Shown here: one piece after another, positions 26,673-33,959 of the stretch
Layout: each line of letters starts with the position of its first letter
How positions within the stretch are numbered: the stretch's first letter is position 1
From: Sulfurimonas sp.
Lineage (GTDB): Bacteria; Campylobacterota; Campylobacteria; Campylobacterales; Sulfurimonadaceae
Direction: 5' to 3'
Assembly (NCBI GenBank): GCA_015488615.1
Contig: WFNM01000046.1
Coordinates: 1 to 49,021, forward strand
Length of the DNA: 49,021 nt
Notes under the pieces: model-generated
Told to the model about the DNA's origin: nothing
Databases searched by the model: none
What the model saw: the letters and a program-made list of their open reading frames with translations, nothing else
Translations under genes and position numbers: made by a program

Positions 26673-27851
26673 ATGAAAATACTACTGGTAAATGATAATC
26701 CCGTTGTAAATAAACTTGTAACACTTAGTGCTCAAAAAACTTCAGATGAACTAGAAGTTGTCAACTCGCTTGATGAAATAAGTCAAAATAGTTATGACCT
26801 TTTAGTGATAGATGATACACTTTATAGTGATGAACTTTACTCTGAACTTAATGCAAAAATTAAATATACAAAATCACTTTTTATCTGTTCACGAGATACG
26901 GAAGAGCAAGTAGATTTTACCCAAACACTTAAAAAACCTTTTCTTCCAACTGACTTAGTAGAGATATTTTCTATGCTTGGTCGTAAGGTTGCTGAGATTG
27001 ATTTAGAAGAGGAAATTGACCTCGGAGAAGATCTTAATCTTAGTGAAGAGAGTGAAGATGAGTTCGATTTTGAAGAGCTTGGTAATCTTGAAGGGATAGA
27101 TGAATTAGGTGATTTAGAAGATCTTGATACTCTTTCTGATGATGAGGAACTTACTTCGTTAGAAGATTTAGAAGAGCTCGAAGAGCTGGAAGATTTTGAA
27201 GAGCAATCCGAACTTGGAGAGCCTGTTTTAGATACAGAAGAAGCACAAAAAGTAAAAGATCTTTTAGAAGAGACAGAAGTAGAAATCGATGATTCTATAG
27301 AAGATGCTATTATATTAGATGAAGAGGACCTTCCTAATAAATCTGAAGATCTTACTTTGGATCTTGAACCTGATGAAAATGATATTGAATTAGAAGAAGA
27401 AGTAGTCGTGCCAGAAGAATTAGATGAACTTAGTCTTGAAGAGGAAGAAATTCTTGAAGAAAGCAGTGATGAAGTTTTAGAACTTAACTCTCAAGAACTT
27501 GATTTAGAGTCTCAGATAGAGAGTGCTGTAGAAGAGTTAAGTCAAGAAGAGTTAGATAGTGAGGTGGATGAAGAGACACTTTTAGATATTGTAGCTAGTG
27601 ATATTGACTCTCTTGATGGTTTGACAACTAGAGATCTTAAAATCGCTGTAGGTGAAGAGGTAGAAGATGAAGTTTCTGCTCCAATACTTGAAGAAGTAGA
27701 AGAAATAGCTCAGACAAATGAGCCAGAAGAAAATAGTAATGGTGTAGAAGCTCTTAAAAATCTTCTAGCAGCTCTTAGTGATAAAAATGTAGCAGCTTCT
27801 ATGAAGGGAATGAAAATAAGTATTAACATTACTCTAGGAGATAATGCATGA
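26673..27851 (+). CDS. Highly acidic protein with degenerate receiver-like N-terminus
   Basis: The first 115 or so residues resemble a receiver fold: KILLVNDNPVVNKLV in place of the acidic pocket, LLVIDDTLY at the phospho-site strand and LKKPFLPTDL as the conserved Lys-Pro. Asp55/56 are present but the pocket has a single Asp, so phosphorylation is doubtful. Residues 116-350 are dominated by Glu, Asp and Leu in irregular repeats (for example LEDLEELEELEDFEE). A conserved-looking hydrophobic tail closes the protein (VEALKNLLAAL, KGMKISINITLG). C. jejuni has a 'highly acidic protein' between fliR and gmk at the equivalent place, as I recall. Its function is not known. It overlaps gmk by 4 bp. 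Confidence 0.75.
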   Translation: MKILLVNDNPVVNKLVTLSAQKTSDELEVVNSLDEISQNSYDLLVIDDTLYSDELYSELNAKIKYTKSLFICSRDTEEQVDFTQTLKKPFLPTDLVEIFSMLGRKVAEIDLEEEIDLGEDLNLSEESEDEFDFEELGNLEGIDELGDLEDLDTLSDDEELTSLEDLEELEELEDFEEQSELGEPVLDTEEAQKVKDLLEETEVEIDDSIEDAIILDEEDLPNKSEDLTLDLEPDENDIELEEEVVVPEELDELSLEEEEILEESSDEVLELNSQELDLESQIESAVEELSQEELDSEVDEETLLDIVASDIDSLDGLTTRDLKIAVGEEVEDEVSAPILEEVEEIAQTNEPEENSNGVEALKNLLAALSDKNVAASMKGMKISINITLGDNA

Positions 27852-28471
27852 TAGAGAAAAATGGTGTAGTTTTAGTTCTTTCTGGACCAAGTGGAGCCGG
27901 AAAAAGTTCTCTTATCAAAAAAATAGATAAGGATATTGGAGATTATTATTTTTCCATATCCACTACTACTCGCGCTCCTCGCGAGGGTGAAGTTGAAGGT
28001 GTTCATTATCATTTTGTAAGTAAAGAATCTTTTATTAAAGATATAGAAAATGATAATTTTTTGGAGTATGCACTAGTACATGGAAATTATTATGGAACAT
28101 CTCTTCGCCCTGTTCGCGATGCACTTTCTCTCGGAAAACTAGTGATTTTCGACATAGATGTGCAGGGAAATATGGCAGTAAAAAATCGCTTAGGTGACAT
28201 TACAACTTCTGTTTTTATAACACCTCCAACACTATCAGAACTCAAACACAGACTAGAAAACCGCTCAACTGATAGTAAAGAAGTGATAGATGGTCGCATA
28301 AAAATGGCAACTCGTGAGATTCAAAGAACTTCGGAGTATGACTTTGTCGTTGTAAATGATGATCTTGACACAGCAGCAAATGTACTACGTCAAATCGCTA
28401 TAACAGCAAGACTCAAAATACCAAATGATAGGATAAACGAATTTGTTCAGCAGTGGGAAGATATAGAATAA
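27848..28471 (+). CDS. gmk: Guanylate kinase
   Basis: Gmk phosphorylates GMP to GDP, downstream of the guaA product. The 207 residues are of standard length. The P-loop is GPSGAGKSS (13-21). The GMP-binding segment is STTTRAPREGEVEGVHYHFV, and EYALVHGNYYGTSLRPV and VIFDIDVQGN also match the family. The ATG overlaps the end of the acidic protein gene (ATGA), so the two are probably translated together. tatA follows after 60 bp, where a TATACT box (28495-28500) may act as an extra promoter. Confidence 0.97.
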   Translation: MIEKNGVVLVLSGPSGAGKSSLIKKIDKDIGDYYFSISTTTRAPREGEVEGVHYHFVSKESFIKDIENDNFLEYALVHGNYYGTSLRPVRDALSLGKLVIFDIDVQGNMAVKNRLGDITTSVFITPPTLSELKHRLENRSTDSKEVIDGRIKMATREIQRTSEYDFVVVNDDLDTAANVLRQIAITARLKIPNDRINEFVQQWEDIE

Positions 28472-28531
28472 GAGAAGTTACAGCAATTTTGAGATATACT
28501 CACGAAATTAATTTTAAACAAGGAAATAACT

Positions 28532-28762
28532 ATGGGCATGCCTAGTGGAACAGAACTATTAATAATATTTGGAATTATCGTTTTACTTTTTGGAGCGAAA
28601 AAAATACCTGACTTAGCAAAAGGTCTTGGAAAAGGTATCAAAAACTTTAAAGCAGAAATGAAAGAAGTTGATGAGGAAATAGCACAAGATACTACTAAAA
28701 AAGTTGAAGGTAGCGAAGAAGTAGCATCTACTGAAGCTCCAAAAACAACAACAAAAGCATAG
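28532..28762 (+). CDS. tatA: Sec-independent translocase subunit TatA
   Basis: TatA oligomerises to let folded proteins cross the inner membrane. The 76 residues show the family plan: a short N-terminus, one membrane helix (about 7-21, [17 protein letters not shown]), the hinge FGAKKIPDL, an amphipathic helix with [14 protein letters not shown] and a charged, disordered tail. The ATG follows an AAGGA ribosome site. tatB and tatC are not present, so this is the separate tatA locus. argS follows after 4 bp with a TTG start. Confidence 0.95.
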   Translation: MGMPSGTELLIIFGIIVLLFGAKKIPDLAKGLGKGIKNFKAEMKEVDEEIAQDTTKKVEGSEEVASTEAPKTTTKA

Positions 28763-28766
28763 TAGT

Positions 28767-30368
28767 TTGAAACAACATGTATCGGCGCTTTTGCGCGAAA
28801 AACTGGGTCGTGAGGTTGTTTTAGAAAAACCACGTGACCGCTCTTTTGGTCACTTTGCGACTCCTATCGCATTTTCCCTAGCTAAAGAACTTAGAAAATC
28901 TCCGATGATTATTGCCGAAGAACTTGCATCATCTTTTGGTGAAGTAGAAGAGTTCTCAAGTGTAGAGTCTGTAAAAGGTTACTTGAACTTCCGTTTGAGT
29001 GAAAATTTTTTAGCAGAGTATGCTTCATGGGCATTGGATAACCCTTCAGAATTTGCAAAAGCGGATAAAAAAGAGAAGATTCTCTTAGAATTTGTTTCAG
29101 CAAATCCTACAGGACCTCTTCATATTGGTCATGCACGTGGTGCTGTTTATGGAGATACTCTTTACCGTTTAGCAAAGCACTTAGGCTATGATATCACAGC
29201 TGAATACTATGTAAATGATGCTGGAAATCAGATAGACCTTTTAGGGCTTTCTATCCAACTCTATGCTCGTGAAAATATCCTTAAAGAAGAGGATGTTGCA
29301 TTCCCTGAGTCTTACTATCGTGGAGAGTACTTAGAGTCTTTAGCTGCAGGTGCACAGAAGCATTTCGGTATAGAGATTTTATCTGATGAGTCTCGCCAAA
29401 AAGAGCTTGCAATGTGGGCAAAAGATAAGGTCATGGAGATAGTCGTTGACTCTTTAGCTGAGACAAACATCCACTTTGATACTTTTGTAAATGAGTCTGG
29501 TCTTTACAGTGACTGGGATCGTGTAATGGCAAAGATGGGGGATAATGTCTATAAAGCAGAGGGGAAACTCTTTATTAAGTCAGAGTCTAAAGGCGATGAT
29601 CATGATAGAGTAGTCGTTCGTGATGATGGACGTCCTACTTATCTAGCGGGTGATATAGTGTATCATAACCAAAAGTTTGAACGCGGATATGATCATTATA
29701 TAAATATCTGGGGTGCTGATCACCATGGTTACATCACTCGTGTAAAGGCAGCGATAGACTTCCTTGGATATGACTCAAACAAGCTTGAAGTATTACTAGC
29801 TCAAATGGTAAGTCTTCTCAAAGATGGTGAGCCATACAAGATGAGTAAACGTGCTGGTAATGTTATACTTATGAGTGATATTGTTGAAGAGATAGGAAGT
29901 GATGCCCTGCGTTTCATCTTCGCTTCTAAGAAGTCTGACACTGCATTAGAGTTTGACCTTGCTGAGTTTAAAAAGCAAGACAGTTCAAATCCTATCTTTT
30001 ACATTCAGTATGCTCATGCTAGGATTCAAACGCTACTAAGTAAAGCTACTGTATCTATGGAAGATATAAACGCAGCATCTCTTAAAAACTTAGGAGAAAA
30101 TGCAGATACATTACTGTTTGATGCACTATTACTTCCTGAGATTGTTGAAGATGCATTTAGCTCTCGCCAAGTGCAGAAGCTACCTGACTACCTAAAGTCA
30201 CTAGCAGCATCTCTTCATAAGTTCTACTATGATGTTCGTATGATAGGTACAGAAGATGAAGCTAAACTACTTAAACTTCTTTTAGTCGTAGCTCTTAGCA
30301 TCAAAACTGGTCTCTCTCTTATGGGGATAGAGGCTAAGGATAGAATGGAAAGAGAAGAAGAAGTTTAG
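28767..30368 (+). CDS. argS: Arginyl-tRNA synthetase
   Basis: ArgS charges tRNA-Arg. The 533 residues are typical of the family in this phylum. The N-terminal domain recognises the tRNA D-loop (about 1-100). The HIGH motif is His119-Ile-Gly-His122 in NPTGPLHIGHARGA. The class I KMSKS loop reads Lys358-Met-Ser-Lys-Arg362. The C-terminal DALR anticodon-binding domain begins with NPIFYIQYAHARIQ. Translation starts at TTG, 4 bp after tatA. The gene is followed within 17 bp by repeat copy B. Confidence 0.97.
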   Translation: MKQHVSALLREKLGREVVLEKPRDRSFGHFATPIAFSLAKELRKSPMIIAEELASSFGEVEEFSSVESVKGYLNFRLSENFLAEYASWALDNPSEFAKADKKEKILLEFVSANPTGPLHIGHARGAVYGDTLYRLAKHLGYDITAEYYVNDAGNQIDLLGLSIQLYARENILKEEDVAFPESYYRGEYLESLAAGAQKHFGIEILSDESRQKELAMWAKDKVMEIVVDSLAETNIHFDTFVNESGLYSDWDRVMAKMGDNVYKAEGKLFIKSESKGDDHDRVVVRDDGRPTYLAGDIVYHNQKFERGYDHYINIWGADHHGYITRVKAAIDFLGYDSNKLEVLLAQMVSLLKDGEPYKMSKRAGNVILMSDIVEEIGSDALRFIFASKKSDTALEFDLAEFKKQDSSNPIFYIQYAHARIQTLLSKATVSMEDINAASLKNLGENADTLLFDALLLPEIVEDAFSSRQVQKLPDYLKSLAASLHKFYYDVRMIGTEDEAKLLKLLLVVALSIKTGLSLMGIEAKDRMEREEEV

Positions 30369-30384
30369 AACTTTTGAGTTTATT

Positions 30385-30457
30385 CTCTCGTTCCCCTTTT
30401 GCAAAGGGGAATGTCTATCCTAGTGTTGGTTCCCATATATAATATAGGGACTAGGCA
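30385..30457. repeat. REPIN-like 73-bp element, copy B
   Basis: This copy has the same two-hairpin plan and exact length as copy A at 14121. The first stem is perfect, TTCCCCTTT-TGC-AAAGGGGAA (30391-30411). The second (30431-30450) pairs with one bulged A. The outer ends, CTCGTTCCC and AGGGACTAG, are again inverted. It lies between the argS stop and the 3' end of a truncated cytidylyltransferase gene, and may also serve as a terminator for argS. Changes in one arm of the first stem relative to copy A are matched in the other arm, so pairing is kept. Confidence 0.75.
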
Positions 30458-30478
30458 AAGCTCTCATAATTTTCTATC

Positions 30479-30709
30479 CTACTCACCAATAACAAATACA
30501 TCAACATCATCTACACATTTTAATGCTTTTAACATTTGCATTCTCTGTTCTAGTGGAATTATAGGTACATTTCTTTTGTAAGAATCTACTACTTCATCTG
30601 AGGCTACCCCTACTATAAACTTATCACCCAAGGTTGCACAGTGCTCTAAGAGGTCTAAATGACCAAGATGAACCATATCAAATGTACCAACTGTATATAC
30701 TATTTTCAT
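30479..30709 (-). CDS. Truncated cytidylyltransferase (TagD-like), probable gene remnant
   Basis: The 76 residues begin like a glycerol-3-phosphate-type cytidylyltransferase: YTVGTFDMVHLGHLDLLE has the GTFDxxHxGH nucleotide-binding motif, and LEQRMQMLKALKCVDDV follows. Family members are about 125-140 residues and end with an RTxGISTT CTP-binding motif, absent here. The text jumps from CVDDV to DVFVIGE and stops; in full-length homologues about 20 residues lie between these points. After the TAG stop the frame reads Asp-Arg-Lys-Leu and stops again, 22 bp from repeat copy B. I read this as an internally deleted, 3'-decayed gene. It diverges from a truncated CDP-alcohol phosphatidyltransferase gene. 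Confidence 0.7.
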   Translation of the reverse strand: MKIVYTVGTFDMVHLGHLDLLEHCATLGDKFIVGVASDEVVDSYKRNVPIIPLEQRMQMLKALKCVDDVDVFVIGE

Positions 30710-30816
30710 TGTAACTTCTATAGTCCATAATACCCATACAAACTTAAAGAAAATCTCTACTAAAATTAATTTAATATTTGTTTAAATTGTAAATTATACT
30801 AAAATAAGATATAGAA

Positions 30817-31203
30817 ATGAAACAGCCGACTATCCTCTCTTATGTAAAAGACATCCCTAATCTCTTGTCGCTCTCAGGTCTAGCCTGTACTCTTCTTGCT
30901 ATATATTTTAGTATAACAGGTCTTTACGAGGCAGCTATGATTGGAATGGTTTGGGCGGTTGGCTTTGACTGGGCTGATGGACTTGTCGCTAGAAAGTTAA
31001 AGGGTAGAACATCTACAGATGCTAAATTTGGTGGACAACTTGATGTACTCATAGATATAGTAAGTTATGGGGTAACTCCTGCAATCTTACTTCTCTCTTA
31101 TGGAAATTTCGAGCCACTATTTTTAATAGGAGCTTTTATTATGGTAGCTGCCGCTGCAATAAGACTTAGCTATTTTAGTACTTATGGTTTGCAATTAATG
31201 TAG
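30817..31203 (+). CDS. CDP-alcohol phosphatidyltransferase, C-terminally truncated
   Basis: The complete family signature is visible, with four Asp and the Ala-Arg pair: FDWADGLVARKL, then GGQLDVLIDIVSYG. It is flanked by hydrophobic helices. These enzymes transfer a phosphatidyl or phospho-alcohol group from CDP-activated donors to make phospholipids. Relatives such as PssA are about 180-250 residues with six or more helices; this one ends at 128 residues after LSYFSTYGLQLM, where homologues continue. The stop overlaps the convergent L,D-transpeptidase gene by 9 bp. A TATACT box lies at 30795-30800. The active-site motif is intact, but loss of the last helices makes a working enzyme doubtful. 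Confidence 0.75.
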   Translation: MKQPTILSYVKDIPNLLSLSGLACTLLAIYFSITGLYEAAMIGMVWAVGFDWADGLVARKLKGRTSTDAKFGGQLDVLIDIVSYGVTPAILLLSYGNFEPLFLIGAFIMVAAAAIRLSYFSTYGLQLM

Positions 31204-31902
31204 AAATAAATTAGCCCTAAGTAAAGCAGAGTCTTGAAGCTTTGGATAGAGTTTTTTTATCTCATTAGCTCGACTCTTCGGTATTTGTATCAAAAGGGGA
31301 TGCTTGTTTTTATTTAAAAAACTAATCAGCTTTTTAAGGTCTTCTTCTCTCATAGAAGTACACCCTGCTGTTCCTGCACCTGCTTCTCTTTGGATATGTA
31401 AAAAGATACAAGAACCTCTCTGCTCTATGCCTGCATCATTATGAGCAACTGTAACTCCATACTTGTACTGATGATCTTTTCTGTGCATATATTCAAAACT
31501 TTTCTCATCTCCATGCGATTGAATGATACGGTTGTAAAATCTGTCTTTTGAGTCATCTACACAGATTAATTCATTTGAAGTGTGTAGATATGGAAGATTT
31601 GACTTAGTACTATATCCGTAGCCAAATACATTTCTAAGTGCAAAAATTCCAGCCGGTGCTTTATTATCACCTTCATATTTCAAGGGTTCATTCTTCTTGT
31701 GGCGAAACTTTTTTTCGCCTATTCCCCATGCTAAGCCATTTTTTCCTATGTTTACTTCTGTCTTTAGTAGGAGAGTATGCCCATCATAAAACTCTAGTTT
31801 TGCATGAGATGTGTTAAAGTCATCAGCGACAACAAGAACTATTTGCTCAGAGGATAAGAGCAAAATTGAGAAATTTATTAAAATTAAGAAACTTTTTATC
31901 AT
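31195..31902 (-). CDS. L,D-transpeptidase family protein (YkuD domain)
   Basis: The 235-residue protein has an N-terminal signal segment (MIKSFLILINFSILLLSS). The YkuD-type catalytic region has His169 (CIFLHIQRE) and the nucleophile Cys181 (GTAGCTSM). Such periplasmic enzymes make 3-3 peptidoglycan cross-links or attach or trim wall peptides. In the related Csd6 of Helicobacter pylori, the domain acts in cell shape. I set the start at 31902: an upstream in-frame ATG at 31977 adds 25 residues before the signal segment and would overlap the divergent acetyltransferase gene. No clear Shine-Dalgarno marks either start. The 3' end overlaps the truncated phosphatidyltransferase gene by 9 bp. Confidence 0.85.
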   Translation of the reverse strand: MIKSFLILINFSILLLSSEQIVLVVADDFNTSHAKLEFYDGHTLLLKTEVNIGKNGLAWGIGEKKFRHKKNEPLKYEGDNKAPAGIFALRNVFGYGYSTKSNLPYLHTSNELICVDDSKDRFYNRIIQSHGDEKSFEYMHRKDHQYKYGVTVAHNDAGIEQRGSCIFLHIQREAGAGTAGCTSMREEDLKKLISFLNKNKHPLLIQIPKSRANEIKKLYPKLQDSALLRANLFLH

Positions 31903-31956
31903 AAAGTATGGTACTATTACTCTTATATGATTTAAATTAATTTTTGGAAAAATATT

Positions 31957-32577
31957 ATGAGTATTCAAATAAAACAAGCAACTGTTGAAGATAGTGTATT
32001 TTTAGCAGAAATGATTCTACAAAGTTCTCGAGCAGGAAAGAAAGATGGTCTCTTTGATCTTCTTTTTGAAACTAATGATGATACAGTGATTTTAGAAAAG
32101 CTTGAAAAGCTCACTCAAACTACTGCAAAGAGCCATTGCCATTATAGCAATTTTTTAATTGGAAAAATGGATGGTATAAATGTAGGGACTCTCTGTAGTT
32201 ATGAGCCTCGGATTGCAACAAAAGAGACATTTATAAATGCTCTCGCTGAGATAGACTGCATAGAGCAAGAAGAGCACTTGGAAGTACTGTTTGCATGTGA
32301 TTTTAAGCTTAATAATAGAACTTTAATGTTTGACTTTATGGAAGAGTTAGAAGGCTTTATAGATGTCGGTGTTCTTAAAGCACTTATGCAGAAGTCACTT
32401 CTAACAGCTCGACTCAAAGGCTATAGAATAGCACAAACTATAATTGAAATAGGCTCACTAGAGTCACAACTTCTTTATAAAAAACTTGGCTTTAGTGAAG
32501 TTAATCAATTAAAGTGTGAACTTTATAAAGAGAAGTTCGGACGTTTAGGACTTTCGCTTATGGCAATAGAGTTTTAG
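31957..32577 (+). CDS. GNAT-family N-acetyltransferase
   Basis: This 206-residue protein opens with IQIKQATVEDSVFLAEMIL, the usual first strand and helix of GNAT enzymes. It later has LLTARLKGYRIAQTIIEIGSL, corresponding to the acetyl-CoA-binding region, and LLYKKLGFSEV, the typical end of the domain. The central part is longer and more acidic than in minimal GNATs. The substrate cannot be told. The gene is divergent from the L,D-transpeptidase. Its stop overlaps the ribosome site of the NhaC-type gene, so these two are probably co-transcribed. Confidence 0.85.
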   Translation: MSIQIKQATVEDSVFLAEMILQSSRAGKKDGLFDLLFETNDDTVILEKLEKLTQTTAKSHCHYSNFLIGKMDGINVGTLCSYEPRIATKETFINALAEIDCIEQEEHLEVLFACDFKLNNRTLMFDFMEELEGFIDVGVLKALMQKSLLTARLKGYRIAQTIIEIGSLESQLLYKKLGFSEVNQLKCELYKEKFGRLGLSLMAIEF

Positions 32578-32586
32578 GAAGTTTTT

Positions 32587-33957
32587 ATAGAACTCTCAGT
32601 ATTTTCTCTTTTTCCCTCCCTCTTAGCTATATTTTTAGCACTATTCACTCGTAATGTTATACTCTCTCTTTTGAGTGGGGTAGTTCTTGGTGAACTTATT
32701 TTACATAGTTTTTCTTTGTATGATTCTTCTTTAGCAATAGTGACTCTTTTCTCTTCTTTAGCACATGAAGAATGGATTTTAAAAACATTAGCATTTGTGA
32801 TTTTAGCAGGTGCAATTATGGCTCTTATAGAACAGAGCGGTGGTGTCGGTGGTTTTGTTCATTATGTTTTGGATGAAAAGTCCTTTGTGAAGTCTGAGCG
32901 CTCTGCTTTGATGTTAAGTTATATGCTTGGTGTGATAATATTTATAGAGACCTCTATTACAGCACTTATCTCAGGTGCTGTAGGTAAACCACTCTGTGAT
33001 AGATATAAAATTCCTCATGCAAAGCTTGCAATGGTTTGTGATTCAACTGCTGCTCCAATAGGCTCACTCATAGTACTTAATGGATATGGGGCTCTTCTTT
33101 TAGGACTTATTTCGACACAGATATCTTTAGGTTATATCCACTCAAATGCAACTGAGATGCTTATAAGTGCTCTGAAGTTTAACTTTTATGCAATTTTTGC
33201 ACTATTAGTGACTTTCATATTTATTTATTTTGGATTGAGCTTTGGTCCTATGAAAAAGAGTCTCTATCAAGAGAATAAAATACAAATTAGACTTAATAAT
33301 ATTAAAAGTATGAATTATATGCTTCTCCCTGTACTTTTAATGATTATTTTAGTATTTGTTTTTCTCTACATTACTGGTAATGGAGATATACTTAAAGGGA
33401 GTGGTTCTAGTGCTATCTTTTATACGATGTTTACTACTCTTCTTTTTACACTAGCTTACTTCGTTGGTACTAGTAATATGTCATTAAGTGTTTGGTTGGG
33501 AACTGCGTTTAAAGGAGCTAGAGAGTTCACTCCTATCTCATTCATACTTATCTTTGCCTTTGCTATTGGAAATGTCACAGGAGAGTTGAAAACAGGTCTC
33601 TATCTTTCCTCTTTAGCGAGTGCAAATGTAAGTGTCTACTTTTTGGCAGGTATTATTTTTCTTCTCTCAAGTCTTATCTCTTTTTCTACGGGAACTTCAT
33701 GGGGTACTTTTAGTATTATGGTGCCTATAGCTGTTCCAATGGCTGTTGGTATGGATGCAAATATCGCATTATGTATAGGTGCAGTTATTAGTGGGGGTAT
33801 CTTTGGGGACCACTGTTCCCCTATTTCAGATACGACTATTATATCTTCGATGGCAAGCAATTGTGAGGTTATTGAGCATGTAAAAACACAACTTCCTTAT
33901 GCACTTATAAGTGCAGGTGCTGCATTTAGTATGTTTGTGCTTTTCTCATTTATTTAG
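32587..33957 (+). CDS. NhaC-family sodium/proton antiporter, apparent ATA start
   Basis: The protein is polytopic, with about 11 membrane segments and NhaC-family motifs: SGAVGKPLCDRYKIPHAKLA, DSTAAPIGSLI, FSTGTSWGTFSIM and GGIFGDHCSPISDTTIISS. It should exchange Na+ for H+ or carry a related solute. The first ATG/GTG/TTG in frame is the TTG at 32671, in the middle of an N-terminal helix. The frame is open back to 32578 and encodes a fitting N-terminus (FSLFPSLLAIFLALFTRNVIL). An AGGAAG ribosome site at 32576-32581 lies 5 bases before an ATA at 32587, so I place the start there (456 residues). If ATA is not used, the gene lacks its N-terminal helix. Confidence 0.85.
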   Translation: MELSVFSLFPSLLAIFLALFTRNVILSLLSGVVLGELILHSFSLYDSSLAIVTLFSSLAHEEWILKTLAFVILAGAIMALIEQSGGVGGFVHYVLDEKSFVKSERSALMLSYMLGVIIFIETSITALISGAVGKPLCDRYKIPHAKLAMVCDSTAAPIGSLIVLNGYGALLLGLISTQISLGYIHSNATEMLISALKFNFYAIFALLVTFIFIYFGLSFGPMKKSLYQENKIQIRLNNIKSMNYMLLPVLLMIILVFVFLYITGNGDILKGSGSSAIFYTMFTTLLFTLAYFVGTSNMSLSVWLGTAFKGAREFTPISFILIFAFAIGNVTGELKTGLYLSSLASANVSVYFLAGIIFLLSSLISFSTGTSWGTFSIMVPIAVPMAVGMDANIALCIGAVISGGIFGDHCSPISDTTIISSMASNCEVIEHVKTQLPYALISAGAAFSMFVLFSFI

Positions 33958-33959
33958 CT

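Noticed and set aside
26990-27740. Possible tandem DNA repeat of acidic codons
   Set aside because: The Glu/Asp/Leu pattern is irregular at the DNA level, with no fixed unit length, so it is low-complexity coding sequence and not a repeat array.
30399-30581. Plus-strand open frame of 60 codons spanning repeat copy B
   Set aside because: It runs through the hairpins and antisense to the cytidylyltransferase remnant, with biased Ser/Thr composition and no ribosome site.
31903-31977. Longer L,D-transpeptidase starting at 31977
   Set aside because: It overlaps the start of the divergent acetyltransferase gene and adds residues in front of the signal segment.
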